A DNA stretch of 43,224 nt from Pseudomonas frederiksbergensis. Its GTDB lineage: Bacteria > Pseudomonadota > Gammaproteobacteria > Pseudomonadales > Pseudomonadaceae. Position 1 is the first letter of the stretch. The number at the start of each line of letters is the position of its first letter. Of this stretch, positions 40,811 to 43,224 are shown piece by piece. Position numbers and translations under genes: made by a program. Under the pieces are notes generated by a model, which saw nothing but the letters and a program-made list of their open reading frames with translations, had not been told where the DNA came from and did no database searches. The stretch spans positions 132,737-175,960 of the forward strand of contig NZ_JAAUOE010000008.1 in the NCBI RefSeq assembly GCF_017114915.1, given 5' to 3'.

Positions 40811-40840
40811 ACACAGCTTCGCAGGCAACCCGTTCCCTTT

Positions 40841-40864
40841 GTAGGAGCGGGCTTGCCCGCGAAG
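40841..40864 (+). repeat. Single REP element after trpC
   Basis: One copy of the main REP family (TGTAGGAGCGGGCTTGCCCG...), unpaired. Its centre GCGGGC-TT-GCCCGC is itself a perfect small hairpin, so it may act as a weak terminator for trpGDC. Confidence 0.85.
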
Positions 40865-40908
40865 AGCCATCAAGTACCCCAAAGACTTCATGTCTTACGG
40901 AGTCATCC

Positions 40909-41610
40909 ATGCCCCAGCCAATTTCGCTGACCATCGAAGCCGGCCTGCTCGCCGAGCAGAATCTGCTGGCCTCAGTCTGCGCTGGCGATTCAGAGTTCGG
41001 TCTGTTGTTCTGGCAACCCGGTGATCGGGCATTGGTCATGCCGCGCCGCTTGAATCGCTTGCCGGGTTTCGAAGCGGCGTGCGAGGTATCAGCGGCGGCG
41101 GGTTGGCCGGTACTGTTGCGTGAAACCGGTGGTGAGCCGGTGCCGCAATCGGCATCCACCCTCAACATCGCGCTGGTCTATGCGCCACCGCGCAGCGAAG
41201 GTGATCTAAACCGTATCGAATCCGGTTACCGGCGTTTGTGCGATCCGATCTGTCAGTTGCTGGATGAGCTGGGCGGCACCTCGTCGCTTGGCGAAATCGA
41301 CGGTGCGTTTTGCGATGGCCGCTTCAACGTCAATCTGGATGGGCGCAAGATGGTCGGCACTGCTCAGCGCTGGCGCCAGAGTCAGGGCGGTCAACGTCCG
41401 GTGGGACTGGTGCATGGTGCAATGTTGCTGGATAACGAGCGCGAATCGATGGTCGCAGCGGTCAATCGCTTCAACGAAGCGTGCGGTCTGGAGCAACGGG
41501 TGCGTGCCGAAAGCCACATCGGGCTGCATGAGAAGTTCACGGCGCCAGACGCGCTGGCACGTCTCGACGAACTCTACCGGCAAATGCTGGCGCAGATGTT
41601 CGCCACCTGA
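40909..41610 (+). CDS. Lipoate-protein ligase family protein (BPL/LplA fold)
   Basis: A 233-residue member of the biotin/lipoate ligase fold. The segment LRETGGEPVPQ occupies the position of the RRxSGGG loop, and GRFNVNLDGRKMVGTAQRWR matches the lysine-containing KxxGTAQ region, with Arg after the Gln. It is shorter than full LplA (about 337 residues in E. coli) and lacks its C-terminal accessory domain, so it may be an octanoyl/lipoyl transferase-like protein. CGGAG precedes the ATG. It lies between trpC and vfr and converges with vfr, only ten bases separating the stops. Confidence 0.78.
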   Translation: MPQPISLTIEAGLLAEQNLLASVCAGDSEFGLLFWQPGDRALVMPRRLNRLPGFEAACEVSAAAGWPVLLRETGGEPVPQSASTLNIALVYAPPRSEGDLNRIESGYRRLCDPICQLLDELGGTSSLGEIDGAFCDGRFNVNLDGRKMVGTAQRWRQSQGGQRPVGLVHGAMLLDNERESMVAAVNRFNEACGLEQRVRAESHIGLHEKFTAPDALARLDELYRQMLAQMFAT

Positions 41611-41620
41611 GTTTTCAAGA

Positions 41621-42265
41621 CTAGCGCGTACCGAAGACCACCATGGTCTTGCCTTTGACGTCGACCAGGTTGCGTTCCTCCAGATCCTTGAGCACGCGGC
41701 CGACCATCTCGCGGGAACAACCGACAATCCGGCCGATCTCCTGACGGGTCACCTTGATCTGCATGCCGTCCGGGTGGGTCATGGCGTCTGGCTGCTTGCT
41801 CAGCTCCAACAGGCAGCGCGCAACGCGGCCGGTCACGTCAAAGAATGCCAGATCGCCGACCTTGCGCGTGGTATTGCGCAGGCGTTGTGCGATTTGTCCG
41901 CTAAGCACGTAAAGAATGTCTGGATCCTGTTGGGACAGTTCGCGGAATTTCGCGTAGCTGATTTCCGCGACTTCGCATTCGACTTTGGCGCGCACCCAGG
42001 CGCTGCGCTCCTGTTCCAGCCCAGCTTGCTCAAACAGACCCAGTTCGCCGAAGAAGTCGCCGGAGTTGAGGTAGGCAATGATCATTTCACGGCCGTCATC
42101 ATCTTCGATCAGGATGGTCACCGAACCCTTGATGATGAAGAACAGCGTGTCCGAGCGGTCGCCGGCACAAATGATGTTGCTTTTGGCGGCATAGCGACGG
42201 CGCTGGCAGTGCATCAACAGTTTGTCGAGGTTCTTGATTTTGGATATGGGGGTAATAGCAACCAT
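41621..42265 (-). CDS. vfr: cAMP-activated global regulator Vfr (CRP family)
   Basis: Transcription factor homologous to CRP; in P. aeruginosa it controls virulence and quorum-sensing genes. I choose ATG 42265 (start [17 protein letters not shown]), giving 214 residues, the exact Vfr length; the frame is open eight codons further. The cAMP-binding domain has [19 protein letters not shown] and FFGELGLFE...[16 protein letters not shown]. The DNA-binding helix-turn-helix is [27 protein letters not shown] lies upstream. I see no clear CRP-type box in the 248-base gap to osmC. Confidence 0.95.
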   Translation of the reverse strand: MVAITPISKIKNLDKLLMHCQRRRYAAKSNIICAGDRSDTLFFIIKGSVTILIEDDDGREMIIAYLNSGDFFGELGLFEQAGLEQERSAWVRAKVECEVAEISYAKFRELSQQDPDILYVLSGQIAQRLRNTTRKVGDLAFFDVTGRVARCLLELSKQPDAMTHPDGMQIKVTRQEIGRIVGCSREMVGRVLKDLEERNLVDVKGKTMVVFGTR

Positions 42266-42305
42266 GGTTGTATCCCGGAAAGACTGCACGGTGTGTTTGT
42301 TTTTT

Positions 42306-42330
42306 GTAGGGGCTGGTGAAGCCTGCGATT
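42306..42330 (+). repeat. Decayed REP-like sequence upstream of vfr
   Basis: TGTAGGGGCTGGTGAAGCCT... resembles the second REP family seen at 22492-22519 with a handful of mismatches, and CTACA at 42342-42346 could be the remnant of a partner. It lies in the vfr leader region. Confidence 0.4.
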
Positions 42331-42346
42331 GTTCTATTCGCTACAA

Positions 42347-42381
42347 AGCTGGCTAAACGCCAGTGGATTGGCGCCAGCTTA
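42347..42381. other. Nested inverted repeat in the vfr-osmC intergenic region
   Basis: AAGCTGGC (42347-42354) pairs with GCCAGCTT (42374-42381), with CGCCA/TGGCG as an inner pair. The hairpin is about 80 bases before vfr and could lie in its 5' leader or act as a binding site. No function can be assigned. Confidence 0.4.
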
Positions 42382-42452
42382 ACAGACACATTCCTTCAAG
42401 ATTCGAGAATTTACCTACGACGCATACGGCTATGTCCTAGGAAGGCGAAGCG

Positions 42453-42480
42453 CTGCCAATCAAGGGCCCTGTGCTAAGCT
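42453..42480 (+). promoter_or_regulatory. Candidate promoter for the OsmC-like gene
   Basis: CTGCCA (42453-42458) and TAAGCT (42475-42480) are 16 bases apart, the -10 preceded by TGC. A start near 42487 gives a leader of about 27 bases that keeps the GGAG ribosome site. Confidence 0.45.
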
Positions 42481-42513
42481 GGCGACCCTTTTTTATACAG
42501 TGGAGTCTTGGCG

Positions 42514-42936
42514 ATGAAGGCACGCATCCAATGGGCAGGCGAAGCCATGTTCCTCGGTGAATCCGGCAGCGGTCATGTCGTGGTCATGGACGGTCCGCCC
42601 GATGCCGGCGGTCGTAACCTGGGTGTCCGACCGATGGAAATGCTCCTGCTGGGTGTTGGTGGTTGCAGCAATTTCGATGTGGTCAGCATCCTCAAGAAGT
42701 CCCGTCAGGCCGTCGAAAGCTGCGAAGCCTTCCTCGAAGCCGAGCGTGCGACCGAAGATCCGAAGGTGTTCACCAAGATCCACATGCACTTCGTGGTCAA
42801 GGGCCGCGGGCTGAAAGAAGCCCAGGTCAAGCGCGCCATCGAGCTGTCGGCCGAGAAGTATTGCTCGGCCTCGATCATGCTCGGCGCGGCTGGCGTGGCG
42901 ATTACCCACGACTACGAGATTATCGAGCTCGGTTGA
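42514..42936 (+). CDS. OsmC family protein
   Basis: A 140-residue OsmC/Ohr-fold protein from ATG 42514 (GGAG upstream; a TTG two codons earlier is open). It has RPMEMLLLGVGGCSNFDVVSIL, where the cysteine of GGCS is the family's peroxidatic position, and a second Cys in EKYCSASIMLG. This is the YhfA-like subgroup, of unproven function and often linked to crp. It lies between vfr and speD as in P. aeruginosa (PA0653). Confidence 0.9.
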   Translation: MKARIQWAGEAMFLGESGSGHVVVMDGPPDAGGRNLGVRPMEMLLLGVGGCSNFDVVSILKKSRQAVESCEAFLEAERATEDPKVFTKIHMHFVVKGRGLKEAQVKRAIELSAEKYCSASIMLGAAGVAITHDYEIIELG

Positions 42937-42949
42937 ATCGACATTCAAC
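42932..42949 (+). terminator. Weak hairpin at the end of the OsmC-like gene
   Basis: GTTGAAT-CGAC-ATTCAAC, a perfect seven-pair stem, overlaps the stop codon and is followed by TATCATAAAA rather than a T-run. A terminator role is possible but weak. Confidence 0.3.
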
Positions 42950-42971
42950 TATCATAAAAGCGGTGCAGACT

Positions 42972-43174
42972 CTGGCGATCCATAGCTGACGTCTGCATAA
43001 TGCGCCACTTTTTTCAGGGCAGTGATCGGTCAGCCGACAGGTCGCTTGCCTGAACAGACAACCAAAATCGCCATCGCGAAGAGGTGTTAACCGTCCTACG
43101 CAGGTGCGTCGTTCGCATCTGACGGGCATGCTTGATCACGCGGCCAGCCCGCAATACATAGAGAGTTTTTAACG
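42972..43174 (+). promoter_or_regulatory. speD promoter candidate and long 5' leader
   Basis: CTGGCG (42972-42977) and CATAAT (42996-43001), 18 apart, could form a promoter and would give a leader of about 165 bases before speD. The leader has a small hairpin (ACGCA-GG-TGCGT, about 43098-43109). It also has a possible 14-codon upstream frame, 43128-43172, that ends two bases before the speD start and has no good ribosome site. Confidence 0.3.
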
Positions 43175-43224
43175 GTGAAAAGCAAACTCAAGCTCCACGG
43201 GTTCAATAACCTGACAAAGACCTT
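43175..43224 (+). CDS. speD: S-adenosylmethionine decarboxylase proenzyme SpeD, N-terminal fragment
   Basis: Starts at GTG 43175 with GAGAG upstream and reads (M)KSKLKLHGFNNLTKT to the window edge, the N-terminus of the enterobacterial/pseudomonad AdoMet decarboxylase used for spermidine synthesis. Only 16 codons are visible. The order vfr-osmC-speD matches P. aeruginosa. Confidence 0.9.
   Translation, partial: MKSKLKLHGFNNLTKT

Noticed and set aside
42494..42499. TATACA just before the OsmC-like gene, as a -10 element.
   Set aside because: Transcription from it would begin at or after the GGAG ribosome site, leaving no usable leader; the element at 42475-42480 fits better.

Overview
The window is a core chromosomal segment of a Pseudomonas, most likely from the P. 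fluorescens group. The gene order rpoD-dnaG-rpsU-tsaD-plsY-folB-folK-cca-spoVR-yeaH-prkA-glpE-apaH-apaG-rsmA-pdxA-surA-lptD-amgK-murU-...-rpe-gph-trpE ... trpGDC-vfr-osmC-speD is the one I know from P. aeruginosa and P. putida. GC content is high, and the intergenic REP elements (TGTAGGAGCGAGGCTTGCC... type) are those of fluorescens-group genomes. I see no prophage, insertion sequence, CRISPR array, tRNA or rRNA.

Layout. 1-5571: macromolecular synthesis genes (rpoD 5' end, dnaG, rpsU) on the minus strand, divergent from tsaD, then plsY and the folate pair folB-folK. 5585-12556: a REPIN, cca, the stress-associated SpoVR/YeaH/PrkA set (prkA upstream, a strong hairpin before yeaH-spoVR), and glpE. 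12590-19842: a minus-strand envelope and housekeeping cluster lptD-surA-pdxA-rsmA-apaG-apaH, most genes overlapping by a few bases. Divergent from it is amgK-murU (anhydro-MurNAc recycling) plus a DjlA-like J protein. 22529-31510: a secreted DUF3530 hydrolase-like protein, then a sensor kinase and NarL-type regulator (agtS-agtR) and a four-gene ABC importer (agtABCD), recognised by gene order as the 4-aminobutyrate/5-aminovalerate uptake system. 31641-34370: an iron-type alcohol dehydrogenase, rpe and gph. 34442-40810: trpE, an autotransporter esterase (estP) on the other strand, and trpGDC. 40909-43224: a lipoate-ligase-like protein, vfr, an OsmC-like protein and the start of speD.

The most notable regulatory feature is a pair of related tryptophan leader peptides. 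Upstream of trpGDC there is a free-standing 28-codon leader ending in ARWRWRA. Upstream of trpE the same ending is the C-terminus of the gph coding sequence itself, so the leader appears to be fused to phosphoglycolate phosphatase. In both places a small GC hairpin begins exactly 10 nt after the stop codon. The trpE-trpG gap, which carries pyocin/tailocin clusters in some Pseudomonas, here holds only estP and the trpGDC leader.

Other points are a perfect palindrome upstream of agtABCD that could be an AgtR operator, a REPIN inside the agt operon between the binding-protein and permease genes, and a structured speD leader with a possible short upstream ORF. I did not find a clearly undescribed multi-gene system. 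Most of the window is ordinary core genome.
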